Origin: Mycteria americana
Taxonomy: Eukaryota > Chordata > Aves > Ciconiiformes > Ciconiidae
DNA length: 64,000 nt
Direction: 5' to 3'
NCBI RefSeq assembly: GCF_035582795.1
Contig: NC_134367.1
Location: 6,434,062 to 6,498,061, forward strand
Numbering within the stretch: the stretch's first letter is position 1; every line of letters starts with the position of its first letter. The position numbers and the translations under genes were made by a program. The notes beneath the pieces are model-generated. The model searched no databases and had not been told where the DNA came from. It worked only from the letters and a program-made list of their open reading frames with translations. This document shows positions 1-18,980 of this stretch, piece after piece.

Positions 1-3000
1 TCTTCTCACTTAGTTCTCATTATTGTCTTCAACAGTTATGTCTCTATTGGATCCAGAGCACAAAACGGAGAGAGGAAGGGGAGCAGGGAAGGAGCATAAT
101 GATAGGAGTACAGGACGGGCAGCCAGGAGAAGAAAATTGCCTGTCCCATTCTCATTTACTCAGATACAGAGCAAACAGCTTTCAGGCTTACTAAACATTT
201 TGAACATACTGAGAGCTCTCTGTTTATTTCAGATGTGTAAAATGCCATAACTTGCCAGTAAATGTAGCTAGGCATGCAAGTGTGTGCACGAAGATAACAT
301 ATTAGTTACAAGAATTATAATTGTCCTATGATTATCTTTTCTTTCTTTCCTGAATCAGAGTGAATGTGCCATAATCTAGCAAGAATCTCATGATAAATAA
401 TGTCAGAAATGGCTTTTTTTTTTTTCCAGAGCTGCCAACTGTCTATTTTAGACATAACATCACCCTTTACTGTAGCCTTCCACATAAAAGCAACACGAAC
501 AGTAACGTCTCTAAGCAAGCATGAATGATTGGCTTGCAGATTCTTTACCAAAAAGGGAGTTTATTTACTCCACACAGGTCATAAATTTCCTTAGAAAAAC
601 TATCAGTGGTAATCTACATGTGGTGTTTAGTAAATAGAGCTTTCCTCTGAATCCCTCAGTCCGTGTTCTTCAATTGTCAAAACCAGTGGAAGACGGTTTT
701 CCCGTGCCTAAAAATATGAAATATTCTAGCTCTTTAAAATGGAGTGGAAATGAAGAGCTGAAAGACTTTACATATTCTTCAGCAAAATGGGCATTTAGAC
801 ATGGAAGTGTGAAAGGATAAGGAGAGCAAGCCAAAGTAGCAAGTTACCTAAAGGCTTGCCTCTGCTTCTCTAACACGAAGCAGCACCTTATTCCGTGAAG
901 GCTCCCGTTGAAATCAGTGGCACTGCAGACAGAATAAGGCTTTTCTTTCTTACCAAGGGAAAAAAAAAAAAAGAAAGAGGGTGGGATCTGCCTTTTCATG
1001 TAACGGGCTTTTATCTGCTCAAAAATCACACTAACCTCAGGGTGCCAAGCACAGTATGTTTGAAAGCATTCCAAGGATGGGAAGAGCTTCGTCTCTACTA
1101 CAAAGGGAAGCTTTGGTAGTAATGAGAGCTGCTGTGGTCTTCCAAGAAAGGTTTTGCATCTGCTTTGCCCCCTCTGAGAACCTCTTACTTGTTCCTCCTG
1201 GGTACTTCCAGGTTAAGTCTTTCTTCTTATGCTTAAATTATCTAAATATTTGATTCACTGACATCACGATGAGTTTTGCCACGAAAGGACAGAAGGATTT
1301 CTCCCTTGCTTTTCAATATGTATGCATTTAAGAAATTATCTAAATATTTATAAAGTAAACTAGAATAACAGGTTTTGGTATTGCATCACATAAGCTCCTA
1401 ATATCATAATACTCCTAGTATCCCGAGGTCCGAGAGTCTTATTCACATTTGAATGTCTAGTGTTAATGGTGAAGATTTTAATTACTTGTGTTCCTTCTAG
1501 GGCCTGACCAGCATTTGAAACAAATAGTTTAAAACTTATCATACTTATCATAACTGAATTATGAAGTGCATTATGAAAGAAATGTCCAGAATTTGTACAT
1601 GACTCTTTTCTATCACTTCAAAACAGACTATTCAAAAAAAAAAAACGGTAGAGAATTTTGACTTCTGAACTGAGAGTATAAGCCAGATTTCAGCCTGGAA
1701 GGAATTTTTATGGTTGAATTATAGACTTCTAAAAGACACAATTTAAAACTGAACTGCTGACAGTCATTCTGATCATGTTTTATAAGCTACTATTAACTAG
1801 GATGAGACCTTAAAGGAGGAATAGATCCCATGTCTATCTGCTGACTCTAGGCTTTCTTATCCTTTCCTCTAAAACATCTAGTGCAGCCTACTGTCAGACT
1901 AGACTGACTACAGATCCAACCCAGTCTAGCAAGCCCAGCGCTGCTATGGAGGCTTTGCAAAATTCAGCTGCCAACTACTCCATCTGTACTGAGCACGCGC
2001 AAGAAAAACCTCAACAATTTTCAGCAACTTCTAACTCAGCCAAGTTCGGGTGGATCCTTTTGGTCAAGGGCAACAAAAGGAACTTATCTGATTTTTCTGC
2101 CTTATTCCTCTCCTTCTTAGTAAAACTTCCCATCCCACCTCTGAAATAGATATTGGGATGATTCTAAGAAATTTTAAAGTGTTGTGAAACAATGTGTTTT
2201 CTCTTAATGCCGATCTTAGAAGAAGCAGAAGTATTTCTGCTGGAAGTTTCCAAAAAATTCAGCTTGAGGCAAGCTCAGGACTGAAAAGCTCATCCTGAAC
2301 AGTTAAAAATTGGCAACGTTATGTGAGTGAAAACAAGGTCTTATACTGGAAAGTGGTAGACAAGCTTAACTGCAGATACTGCTGGCAGCTTCACCTATAA
2401 TATTTTTTCTGCCAGATCTTTGTCTTTTATTACTAGAGAGAACCATTCCTGTGATGTCTAATGTTTTGTCATCTGCTCTTATGGCTTGTTTCTGGACTGA
2501 TGTTGTTGTCTCCCGTGACTTGGCTGCCAATTAATTCCACAACAGTGGACTAAGGGATTGATCCGGTGTTATGCCCCACACACTCAAGGTCTTAAGACCA
2601 CACCTAATTGGGGCACACATATATTATGCTAAAGTGTGACCGGGATGCTCAGCATTTTCAGGATTACGTTATGTCATACTGTAAATATGATTATGTTCTT
2701 GATCCTCTGGTCTGGCCTTGCTATGCTCAGTTCATCATTGGAGTGAGTTTTCAGGAAAGAAAGGACAAAAATAGACTAATTTTTGTAGTTCCTTGAAGAG
2801 TTGGTTTGCTACGTCCATTACATTTACTCTACATTTGCCATTACCATATGCTTTCTTCTTCTATTGCACTCCTGTAGACTTTCAATGTTGTATGTTTTCA
2901 TCCTTTTTCAAATAAGTCTATCACTATTTGCTGTTTTTCTATTGCTTGAGCTTCAAGACTCATGCTATTAACAAAGAATCTGCCTGAATTTTTTTTCTGC

Positions 3001-3384
3001 CATTCATGCTATTGATTTACAACGGGAATCCTCACCATTGCAACACTGAGACAGTAAAGGCAAGAATCTGGTGGTGTGCTTGTGGTTGGGAGTATTAAAA
3101 ACAACCTCTCCCACTCGAGACTGACTTACATCTTGTAGTATCTTCAGTGTGAGCTTTATGGAGCTTGTATCTGGCCAGAGTGCACTTCATTAGTCTCTTA
3201 AAAACCAGCATGCAAAATTTAGGGACTCTGCAAGGCTCCAAATGTATAAACCCTTTTTAATTACAAACAGTTCTACCACCCACTTTCCCCACAGTTAGTC
3301 AAGGGAACCAGTTTTCATTGAGGTCAATGGAAAAAATAACCGTGAAGTTTCTGGCTCGTGCTGGTTTTATATATGCTGAAAGAA

Positions 3385-3406
3385 GGGGGGGGGGGGGGGG
3401 GGGGGG
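3385..3406. repeat. Poly-G homopolymer (22 G)
   Basis: An uninterrupted run of 22 G on the + strand sits between AT-rich flanks. Runs of this length can form G-quadruplexes and are prone to length error in sequencing, so the exact count is uncertain. Confidence 0.9.
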
Positions 3407-4210
3407 AGAAAATGTAAGCTCTCTTATTTTAGCCTTTATATCTCTAAAACAATGTGCTGATTTTATCTGAAATCATTCAAGGAAAAAAAAAATTACTTTT
3501 TCCTCATTCTGAAATTAGTTACACAGAAGTTGGGAGGAGGATTAATGGAAAGGGACAAAGTCAATCTTGCCATGAAAAAAACAGTTTGTCCCTAACTATG
3601 GGGACCCTAACAACTTTCTACGGTTAATTTTTAGTTTGCATGTTGCAAGCAAAAAAAAAAAAAAAAAATTACTTGAAAAAGGCCAAACATTTTTCTAATC
3701 GTACTACACATTCAGGTTTTTACTGCCAGAAAACACAGGCCGTACTTTCTCTTTCAAACGCTGTCATAAGATGACAAGTAGGCCCCCGTTTCTTTCCTTC
3801 GCAATGATGACATGGTCATTTGCTGCTTTAAACCTCATTGAAATACAGGCAGTTCCAATGGGGCATAAGAGGTTGCAGACAGGGAGGGAAATGGGAGAAC
3901 CCTATGGTAGGACTGAGACCTAGGCTTGCAGTCCATCCTTATTAGAGAAGCAGAAAATAAATCCTTTAGAAAAAAAATCAGCAGCAGGAACTATTTACTT
4001 TGTTGTTTGAATAACGTGCGTTTCACTGCGTGCCATGGAAAAGCCGACAATTTTTCAGTAGTGACACGGCAGGTTTCTGACCAGCTTGTAGAATTTTTCT
4101 CCTGGTATTACTGGTATGCTTTGCAGATTCAGAGCCCTGCTAATCTTTGGACTTCTGAGAATTTAAGCACACATCTTTATATCGCAAAAGGTATATGGTA
4201 ATAGTTAGTA

Positions 4211-4325
4211 CCCCATTTTATACTGAAGGAAAACTTGCTAAAAGGCTTGTCCGAGGTCGCAGAGCAAGTCAGCATCAAATCCTGAGGCAGAACGCAAGAG
4301 TCTCAGCTCTTGGTCCTCACTTCCT
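4211..4325 (+). mobile_element. MIR-like (CORE-SINE) relic
   Basis: The order of short blocks follows the 3' half of a MIR SINE in sense orientation: a 'cccattttatactgaaggaaa' block, then 'cttgtccgaggtcgcagagc', then 'aagtcagcatcaaatcctga', then 'gcagctcttggtcctc'-type sequence. In MIR the same order reads cccattttacagatgaggaaa, cttgcccaaggtcacacagc, and so on. Divergence is high, as expected for an element older than the bird-mammal split. The match is from memory of the consensus, not an alignment. Confidence 0.45.
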
Positions 4326-6420
4326 ACTGAAAATACTGGGGGAAAAAGTAATATTCTCAAGATTGATTTTTTAATGTAATCATTTTCTAGCCTGTCTTTC
4401 AAACCTTTATGCTTATGTTTGTATCGGGGACTATAAACGCTAAAAACCAGTGCGTGGTGCTGAAATATTAAATGCTTTCGACTAATGTCAGGACACAAAG
4501 AATCTTCTTTTATCTGGGCCATAAATCAACAGGGCAGGGACAGAGTAGTAAAACAAACCATAGTAGTCCATAGTCTGACTATGAATGCTGTAGTTACAGA
4601 ACTCATTACCACATGCCTACTTAACAGACCAAATAACCTGCAAATCTAGAGTTACTATTTGTCATACTTCAGAAAAAGCAAAGAATAGCTGGGCAAAGAG
4701 TCAATTTACAACCAAAGCGAAAGTAAAGCGCTGCCAAGAGACACTGGAGCTTATCTTGCCCCTACTGAAATGAATGGAAATTTGGGCAAAACCTTCTCTA
4801 GCATGAAGCTTACTTAAGTTCACAGGGTTTGGCTCGATGCGCATTTTCACGAGCGAGTAAAAAACTTTGGGAAGGTAGATTTTGGAAAGAGAATATTGGC
4901 AAGTCCTTAACTATGGTAATAATTGCTGACATTGCTGTAGTCGCTCTGACTAAAAATATCCAATACAATAACAAACCCAGCGAACCCATTCATTTATTCC
5001 CGTTTCACAAAGGCTATTTACATATATAGAGAAGCTCAAAATAAATTCTGTATTCGTCATATTTACAGCACATTCCAGCCCAACAAACTGGCATTGAAAT
5101 TATTTATTTAGGGAACATCATCCGGGTTAGAATCTTTCCAATTTGACAATTATTTTTCATCTTGAGCAGACCATGCTTACACCAGGAGCGTGCTGGGCCC
5201 ATGCTTTATAAGTGTAACAGTAAACAAACTCAGCGCTCTTTAAAACATTACCTTTTTGTCCCAAAGCAATCTCATTATGGCTGTATTCATAACATAGTTT
5301 CAAGTAAAAAAGCTAAAAGACAATCGAAATCGCAGCAAACGTAGCCGTACTAATGAAAATCTTAGTTTGTAAAGTGGACCTGAAGGTGTTTGTTGAGACA
5401 TAATTTGCCATGCAAGCACATTTTTTCACTAACCTCCTACAATTCTCTAACATCTTAAAATATGACCCATTTTGCAACCAGTGCTACAATTCCGAGAAGT
5501 TCTGAAATAAAACCCGAGGAAAGCCGAGCAGCAGGGTTGCTCTCTATTTCAGCCAAATCCATGCCAAAGTTCCAGATTATACATATCATAACATAAATTA
5601 CTATTTCTGAAAAATCCTGTCCAGCTTTTATGCAGGTCCATAAACATTACTGGTACTTTTATTAATTTGTCCATAACCATTTAAATAAAATTCTAGTGCT
5701 CTGAGCTGTGATCTGTTCCAGGCTGTAGTAAGTTCCTGTTAAATGTGTAAATGTTCAGCAGAAAGATATTTTTGCACGGAGACTGAAAATCAGCTGTGCC
5801 AGATACCTGAAACTTTGTTAGGGCGTTGAGTGGAAAATTTTATTTCGACATTATAAATAACCATGGACTATTTTAAGTGACCTTACACTGGTAGTGTCCA
5901 ATAACTTATTTTAGTTTATCCTAATTAACTTTTTATTTTATTTTAGTAGGAAGAGAGGCGACTGTAAAACTTTTAGTGTGACTAATTAAAAGTGGAAATG
6001 TATCTTCTTGTTTGAAATAAAATAAATCAAGATTGTCAGGCTTATATAGTCTTTGGATATAAGACAACCTCTTGCCTTCTTTCTAGCACCTTTGGAATGG
6101 CTCTAATGGAATGTATTTCCCCTCTGGCTAAAGGAGGGGGGGAAGCCAAAAGAACCTACGGTCATAAACATTTTACCAAAATAATTATGAAAAAGTATAT
6201 TTTCTGTATGGCAACTGTAGCAAACCAGAGCTTCTGAATACACTGGTCTTTAGAGGTGTCGAGTAATTGTCCTTTGGAAATGCCTGTGGTCACTTTTGGG
6301 GAAAAGCAGATCCCTATGGTTGTCGGAGAAGCGGGGCGAGCTCAGGTGGGGTTTGCGGTGTGATCCACAGCGACTGCATTTTCACAACGGGGCGGAAAAC
6401 TTCCACGGTCCCTCCAACAT

Positions 6421-6550
6421 GGGACCAGGAAAAGAAAAGGAAAAAAAAAAGAAAAAAGGGGGGGGGAAAAAAGAAAGAAAAAAAGGGGGGGAAAAAAGAA
6501 AAAAGGGGGGGGGGGAGAGAAAGAAAAGAAAAAGGGGGGGGGAGAAGAGG
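6421..6550 (+). repeat. Polypurine (A/G) low-complexity tract
   Basis: About 120 bases of almost pure purine on the + strand, alternating A-runs with G-runs of 7-10. It is followed directly by the GC-rich block upstream of P2. Sequence of this type can form triplex (H-DNA) or G-quadruplex structures. Long open frames crossing it on both strands are composition artefacts (Lys/Gly/Arg-rich or Phe/Ser/Pro-rich). Confidence 0.9.
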
Positions 6551-6660
6551 ACATCGATCCCTGCGAGGCAGCGGGTCAGGGGCTGTTACTCCCCATTTTA
6601 CCCGTGGGACAGCCCCGAGTGGGTGCACGACTGCAGAGCGCGGTGCTCGCCGCGCCGCGC

Positions 6661-6694
6661 GGAGCGGAGCGGAGCGGAACGGAGCGGAGCGGAG
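6661..6694 (+). repeat. (GGAGC)n short tandem repeat
   Basis: About seven near-perfect copies of the 5-base unit ggagc, with one variant (ggaac), inside the GC-rich block. Confidence 0.85.
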
Positions 6695-7190
6695 GCGGCA
6701 GCCGCGGTGCGCGGAGCGAGAGCTCTCCCCTGTGACCGAACGTCAGATCTTTTCTTCTTCTTCTTCTTCTTCACAATCGCAAACGGAAGGAGCAGCGCTG
6801 CAGCCCGGCTGCCGCCTTTGCACGCACCTTCCCTCCGGGCAGAGCCGGGGGTTTTGCCCTCATGGGGGGGCAGAAATTTGGGGGGCGGGGGGGGGGGGAG
6901 GCGGCCGGGGGTGCGCGGTGGGCAGCGCTGCCGGCCCGGCTGGCGGAGGGCGCGGAGGTTCCGCGGGGCGCGGAAACAGCACCGGGGGCGAGGGGGGGGT
7001 GTCTCTTCACCCCCCCCCAGCCCCCCCGTGCCCATGTACGTGGGGCCGCCGGGCTGCTTCGCTGTGCTTTCCGCGGAGGGGCAGGCGGGATAAACCCGGC
7101 TTTTCTGCCGGGGCAGGGTGCCGGACTTAGGGTTTGTAAAAGCTCCGTGAAAAGGACGCGTCCCCCCCCAACACCCTCCCCCCCCCCAAC

Positions 7191-7217
7191 ACAGACAGAC
7201 AGACAGACAGACAGACA
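7191..7217 (+). repeat. (ACAG)n microsatellite
   Basis: Six to seven tandem copies of acag/cagA, following C-runs at 7161-7187. Confidence 0.9.
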
Positions 7218-7230
7218 CCGCCCCGAGTGA

Positions 7231-7799
7231 CACACAGGCGGCGAGCAAGGAGCGCACAGGCAGCGCCGACTTTGTCCAAGAAGGTGGAAGCAGCAAGTAA
7301 AGCCTTAGAAATTAGAGGGAGGGTTGTGATAGGTCGTTATCTGCGCTGGGAGGCGTTTACACTATTTTACCATTGGGTATGTAAATTGTTTTTAATAAGA
7401 TCTGCCCTTTTTTTTTTTTTTTTTTTTTAAGGGAGAAAACAAACCAGACTCCCTTTACCTTAATAGTCTGAGGGGGGTTTTATAGCTTTCATTCATTCAA
7501 GGAAATGGTTTAGGCTTTAGACTACCGGAGACTTAGCAAAAAAAACCCAAAAAAACCCTTGGCACCAGATTATTCTTACTATTATTATTTTTTTTTTTTT
7601 GCAAACAAGATTTTTCATGCCTTTTTTTTTTTTTTTTAAAACAAACAAGCTCAAAAGTGTTAATGGAAAAAACCCGGAGAGAAGTGGAGATCGGAGAGCG
7701 TCTCCTGCTCCCCCCCCTCCCCGTCCCCGTCCCCCTCCCCGTGGGTGAGAGCGACTTAAAGCGAAGTTTCTCCTCCGGGGGGGATGCACATTGTTGTAT
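7231..7799. other. P2 upstream flank with T-runs, no gene seen
   Basis: Non-coding sequence between the GC-rich block and the proposed core promoter. It has a T21 run at 7408-7428, further T runs near 7588-7600 and 7622-7637, and a C-rich patch at 7709-7742. No conserved exon is visible. Confidence 0.6.
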
Positions 7800-7824
7800 T
7801 TATTTTGAAGGCTGAGGACTGAAA

Positions 7825-7910
7825 CACCACGTGCTGCTGACTCTCATCAGCATAATGATCGACTTAGCCAGAGAGTCCTGTATATATAAACCACAAAAAC
7901 CTAATCATTA
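7825..7910 (+). promoter_or_regulatory. RUNX2: Putative RUNX2 proximal promoter (P2) core
   Basis: A canonical E-box CACGTG lies at 7828-7833. It is followed by TGCTGACTC at 7835-7843 (MAF/AP-1-like half site) with an ATCAGCA at 7846-7852 that completes a spaced palindrome. A strong TATA box, TATATATAA, lies at 7881-7889. A RUNX-type site AACCACA (complement of TGTGGTT) overlaps its end at 7889-7895, and a second lies at 7930-7936. A TATA box here predicts a start near 7911, which would give a leader of about 1.5 kb before the ATG at 9448. Long P2 leaders are known for RUNX2. The start site itself is an inference. Confidence 0.5.
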
Positions 7911-7936
7911 GAAATCCCAGCCTCCAAAAAACCACA
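7889..7936 (+). promoter_or_regulatory. Paired RUNX-binding sites (AACCACA)
   Basis: Two identical AACCACA motifs at 7889-7895 and 7930-7936 flank the predicted start site; a weaker TGTGGC follows at 7953-7958. The RUNX consensus is TGYGGT/ACCRCA. RUNX2 autoregulation through sites in its own promoters and leaders is established for the mammalian gene; use of these particular sites is inferred. Confidence 0.45.
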
Positions 7937-8134
7937 TTCAGGACAAAAAAACTGTGGCTTTTTTTTTTTTTTGGTTGGTTGTTTTTTTTTTTTTTTCGGC
8001 TCCTTCATCTTCCCCGACTTCAACTTCTTGGGACCCAAAAGAAGTTTGTTGGGTTTTGTTGCTTCTTTTTTTTTAAAAAAAAAAACAACCCGATTTTTCA
8101 GAAAGAAAAATAACTCAAACAAACCGACATTTTA

Positions 8135-8233
8135 ATGATTTTTTTTGCTGCTGTTGTTCATCAAGGGCGGAAAAAAAAAGAGATTTTTGTTAGCCTATTC
8201 AACCCAACGGACTTGGATCCAGCAGCGACTTAA
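8135..8233 (+). CDS. Upstream ORF in P2 leader (32 aa)
   Basis: ATG at 8135 opens 32 codons ending in TAA at 8231-8233. It lies about 220 nt downstream of the predicted transcription start. The initiation context (ttta before ATG, A at +4) is weak. No family is recognised, and any role would be translational control. It is listed as sequence present in the leader, not as a proven peptide. Confidence 0.25.
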   Translation: MIFFAAVVHQGRKKKEIFVSLFNPTDLDPAAT

Positions 8234-8344
8234 TTAAAAGGACCGGACTGCACCGAGGCTGCCTTTTCCCAGATTTACTTGGTCATATTTTAGAAATCAG
8301 CCTAAGGAGGGGTGTTTTGGAGTGTTGGGGTTTTTTTTCCAACT

Positions 8345-8395
8345 ATGCTCCCCGCTTTTTTTTCCCTGGCAATCCGAAAGTTCAACTTTTCCTAA
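8345..8395 (+). CDS. Upstream ORF in P2 leader (16 aa)
   Basis: ATG at 8345-8347 opens 16 codons ending in TAA at 8393-8395. The context is weak (A at -4, not -3). It lies in the predicted P2 leader and terminates about 1.05 kb before the RUNX2 ATG. Confidence 0.25.
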   Translation: MLPAFFSLAIRKFNFS

Positions 8396-8672
8396 GTCCT
8401 GATCCTCCCAAAGGAACCGGCTGAAGTCTCTCTTTTAATTATTAGTCGTGTGACTTTCCTCTTCACCCCAACAACCCCAGTAACTCTCTTTCCACGCCGA
8501 AATCGCTTGGGGAGCGCCTTTTTTTTTTTTTGCGGGGGGGGAACCCCACTTTTCCCAAGCCCCTTCCCGAGCTCCCGCTTCCCTCCGCTTCCTGAAGCCA
8601 AAGGCAATAAGCGGGGGAGCCCAGCGGCTCCTCGCCTCTGTCCCAGCGAGACTTCTTGTTTGCTCCTTTTCT

Positions 8673-8675
<3 letters not shown>

Positions 8676-8704
<29 letters not shown>
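8676..8704 (+). repeat. Poly-T homopolymer (29 T)
   Basis: An uninterrupted run of 29 T lies inside the predicted P2 leader, the longest of several T-runs there. It would be U29 in the mRNA. Its length is probably variable or imprecisely sequenced. Confidence 0.9.
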
Positions 8705-9046
8705 GGTCCGGAGGAGGAAGATTTCTTCGGAGGAAATCGGGACGTTCCCCTGAACACCCCCTCTCCGGGTGTGAGAGTTACGCTCCTCTTCTGGCGGCCG
8801 CCAACAGCAGCAGCCCAGGAAGCTGAACCCGCAGCGAGTTTTCCTTCTCCCAAGACAACCTTTTGCAAATCCGAAAAGGAAAAGAGGACGGGGAAGGGAG
8901 GGGAAGAAAAAGGAAAGAAATTCAAGCACTTGAGGGAAGAAGCGGTGGCTAGAAGGAGGGAAAAGAGCAGAGAGACTGTGCAAGAAGGAAGGAAGGAAGG
9001 AGGAGGAGAAGCAGCAGCGTTTTGCAGCTGGGCAGAAGCCGGGACC

Positions 9047-9073
9047 ATGCAGTTTCCAGCCGGGCTTTGCTAA
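9047..9073 (+). CDS. Upstream ORF in P2 leader (8 aa) with good start context
   Basis: ATG at 9047 has A at -3 and 'gggacc' before it, a good vertebrate initiation context apart from C at +4. It encodes eight residues (MQFPAGLC) and stops at TAA 9071-9073, 374 nt before the RUNX2 ATG. That spacing would allow reinitiation. It is the best-placed uORF to damp translation of type I RUNX2. Function is inferred. Confidence 0.35.
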   Translation: MQFPAGLC

Positions 9074-9432
9074 GCGGGGCAGCCCCGGACCCCACAGCCA
9101 GACTCTGTCTCCTCGCTGCTCCAGGCTGCAGCTGCCCGCGGACCGGCATCGCCCCCCGCCCCGTCCAGCTTTCTTTTAAAAAAAACCCAAACAAAAACAG
9201 ACTGAGATTTTTTTTTTCTCGTGCGTTTAATCCTCTCCTGTTTTTTTTTTTTGTTGGGGTTTTTTTTTTTTTTTGCCTGATTTGCTTTTTTGCCCCTTAC
9301 CCTCACCCCTCCACTTTTTCATTCACCCCTTTTTTCGCTAGATATATTTTTTTTTACAACCCACACCCCCCACTACACGCCTCCTCGAGCGATCCCCCTA
9401 CCGCTCCCCCCCCCCGCCCCCCAATTCGCTAA

Positions 9433-17072
<7,640 letters not shown>

Positions 17073-18951
17073 TAATGAAGTAAAAACAATGTCTAGACGT
17101 CAAACTTACTTTGCAATGAAATACTGATCAGTGTGTAAATACATCGCTGTCGGCCTTTCGTTTGGAGGGATGAATGCACGCTTTATTTGCAAACCTCAGC
17201 ATTTGTGCAAACCAAGTTAAGAGTTTCTCTTAAGTTTTTCTGACTCCTCAAGTCTCTGTACGTTTTCATGAGACACGGATTTTGAAAAATGATTCACAGA
17301 ATACGCGCTTCCCTATTTTAATCACACAGTAAAGACAGAAGGAAATGGGGGTGTTGGTGATCTGAGTTCGGTGTAGTCTGTGTAGTTCTGCGAGTGTATC
17401 TCAGGCCATGGCAGTGAGAGATGGTGAATTCCCTTTAGTGGTAGAGCTGCTTCTGAAGTTGTTGTAGAAGACCTATAATTAAGGGGATTTTGCATATCAC
17501 ATGTGCTATAGGTTATATTCTTTAAGGGCTTACATCTTTAAGGGCTTACAGCTATTGGTAGAAAGCTTTCCCTGCCCTTTACAATCAAACTGCATATGAC
17601 CTGCAAAAATAAGCCGTACTTTTCTTTTTAGTAAACGGGTTGACTTTTTATGAATTGTTGGTAAGCTCCGGCTTGAACTAAATTTAACCTTTACTTTAAA
17701 TGACAGGGTAACTTTCAGGTTGGTTTTTTGAAGATGTAGAGTGCTGTCATTGTCTTCCAGCTGTTTAGGAGCTTCCTATAATCTGGAAGCTGCCCTGCAC
17801 TCATAGAAAGCCTTTGTAATCATTGCAAGTTTGCAAGAATTCCTCTTTCAGAGTCTTGTAGCTGCTTTCAAATTTGAGGTAATGATTGAAAGGATAGCTT
17901 GAAGGAAGCTGGCACTTCAGTTTTTGCTGCAGGAATCTTCAGTGGGGTTTGTTTTATCAGTCATTGATTCAACCTACGTATTTTTTCCTTTATGTATTTT
18001 GAGGTTATTATTCATTTTTTAAACTAGCCCTGCATGGGGCAAAACAAAGCAATAGAAGCTGAACAAGTGTGTTGGGAAATTAGCAATAAAGCTAATTTTA
18101 CAGTAATATTCTTTAGAAAGCAGTTGTAATTCATCTTAAGGAAGGAAAGAGTATTTGTCCAAAAAAAAAATTAAACATATTACAGAGGCCTAGATAGGCT
18201 AAATCAGTCGGCACACTTTTACAATTACAAGTGCTTTGTGAAAGTGATTCCATAAGCGTGGCTTGCAATGGCGATTTTTTATTTTAGTGACCTGGCCAAC
18301 AATTCTCTTCACCATTTTACAACTTGAAAAGTATCGATAATAAAGAATAACTTGAAATACAGAATAACTATCGCAAAAGTAAGGCAATATAAGTATGGAG
18401 TTTATTGCCCTTGTGGATAAGGTGTTACCTATCTCTTCCATTTGTCTTGCTTTCTTTCAAAAAACCAGTCTGCTTTGTTATTCTGCTGATGGATTAGGTT
18501 TGAAAGTTCTCTGGCTCCATCACTACTGCTGCCTTACAGTAAAAGTTCAGTAGTGTATCAGTCTTTCCGTAGTGCTGAAAAAGAACTGAAATGTGATGTA
18601 CTACCTCTGATCTGTGAATTTCATTTGAAACCTATGATATATACCTTTTATTAAAGCATAGGAAATGAAATAGAGGGCCTAAAGCCTCAGCAGATACGGC
18701 TACAGACACATACAAACACAAACCTCCTAAAGTTTGGTTCCAGGAGTTTAATTTATATTTGTATCTAGCAGACTTGGAATAGACTTTTTCTCTGATCAAT
18801 CTGGGTAAAATCTATGGAAAAGCGATAGTGTACTTTTCAAACCCTCGACATATTTATTTAAGAGACTTCAAAGAAAAACAAAGGGTGTGCACTGTTTTAC
18901 TATATTGGCTTTCTGAGTTTTGGCTAGTTTCCCAAATAGCAATTTTTATAT

Positions 18952-18980
18952 TTAAAAAAAAAAAGGGGGGGGGGGGGAGA
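18952..18980 (+). repeat. A-run/G-run purine homopolymer
   Basis: About 13 A followed by about 14 G and then a short gagag patch, all purine on the + strand. Confidence 0.85.

Larger units (their letters stand above)
6551..7230. promoter_or_regulatory. RUNX2: GC-rich, CpG-dense block upstream of P2
   Basis: Base composition jumps from AT-rich to strongly GC-rich with many CpG dinucleotides, for example around 6641-6720, 6860-6990 and 7030-7100. It contains a (GGAGC)n array at 6661-6694, G and C runs at about 6864-6900 and 6990-7027, and an (ACAG)n array at 7191-7217. It lies 650-1300 bp upstream of the TATA box proposed at 7881. A CpG-island role is inferred from composition; no CpG count or methylation data were used. 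Open frames through it are low-complexity. Confidence 0.5.
1..7799 (+). other. RUNX2: RUNX2 intron between promoters P1 and P2 (3' part)
   Basis: By the known RUNX2 structure, sequence upstream of the proximal promoter is intron for transcripts that start at the distal promoter P1. I looked for the P1 first exon (peptide starting MASNSLFSTV) and did not see it, so it must lie upstream of the window. The stretch 1-6400 is AT-rich without convincing exons; open frames of 60-95 codons here have no recognisable family. Visible contents: a run of 22 G at 3385-3406, a run of 18 A at 3651-3668, a MIR-like relic at 4211-4325, and the purine and GC-rich blocks from 6421 to 7230. Whether this counts as intron or upstream flank depends on the promoter used. 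Confidence 0.75.

Noticed and set aside
6267..7130. Long open frames on both strands (up to 287 codons)
   Set aside because: They run through polypurine and GC-rich low-complexity DNA, encode Lys/Gly/Arg or Pro/Phe-rich sequence and overlap each other on both strands; no domain is visible.
1..7799. First exon of RUNX2 P1 or exons of the neighbouring antisense gene SUPT3H
   Set aside because: No sequence resembling the P1 peptide start or SUPT3H coding exons was seen; both are expected farther upstream.
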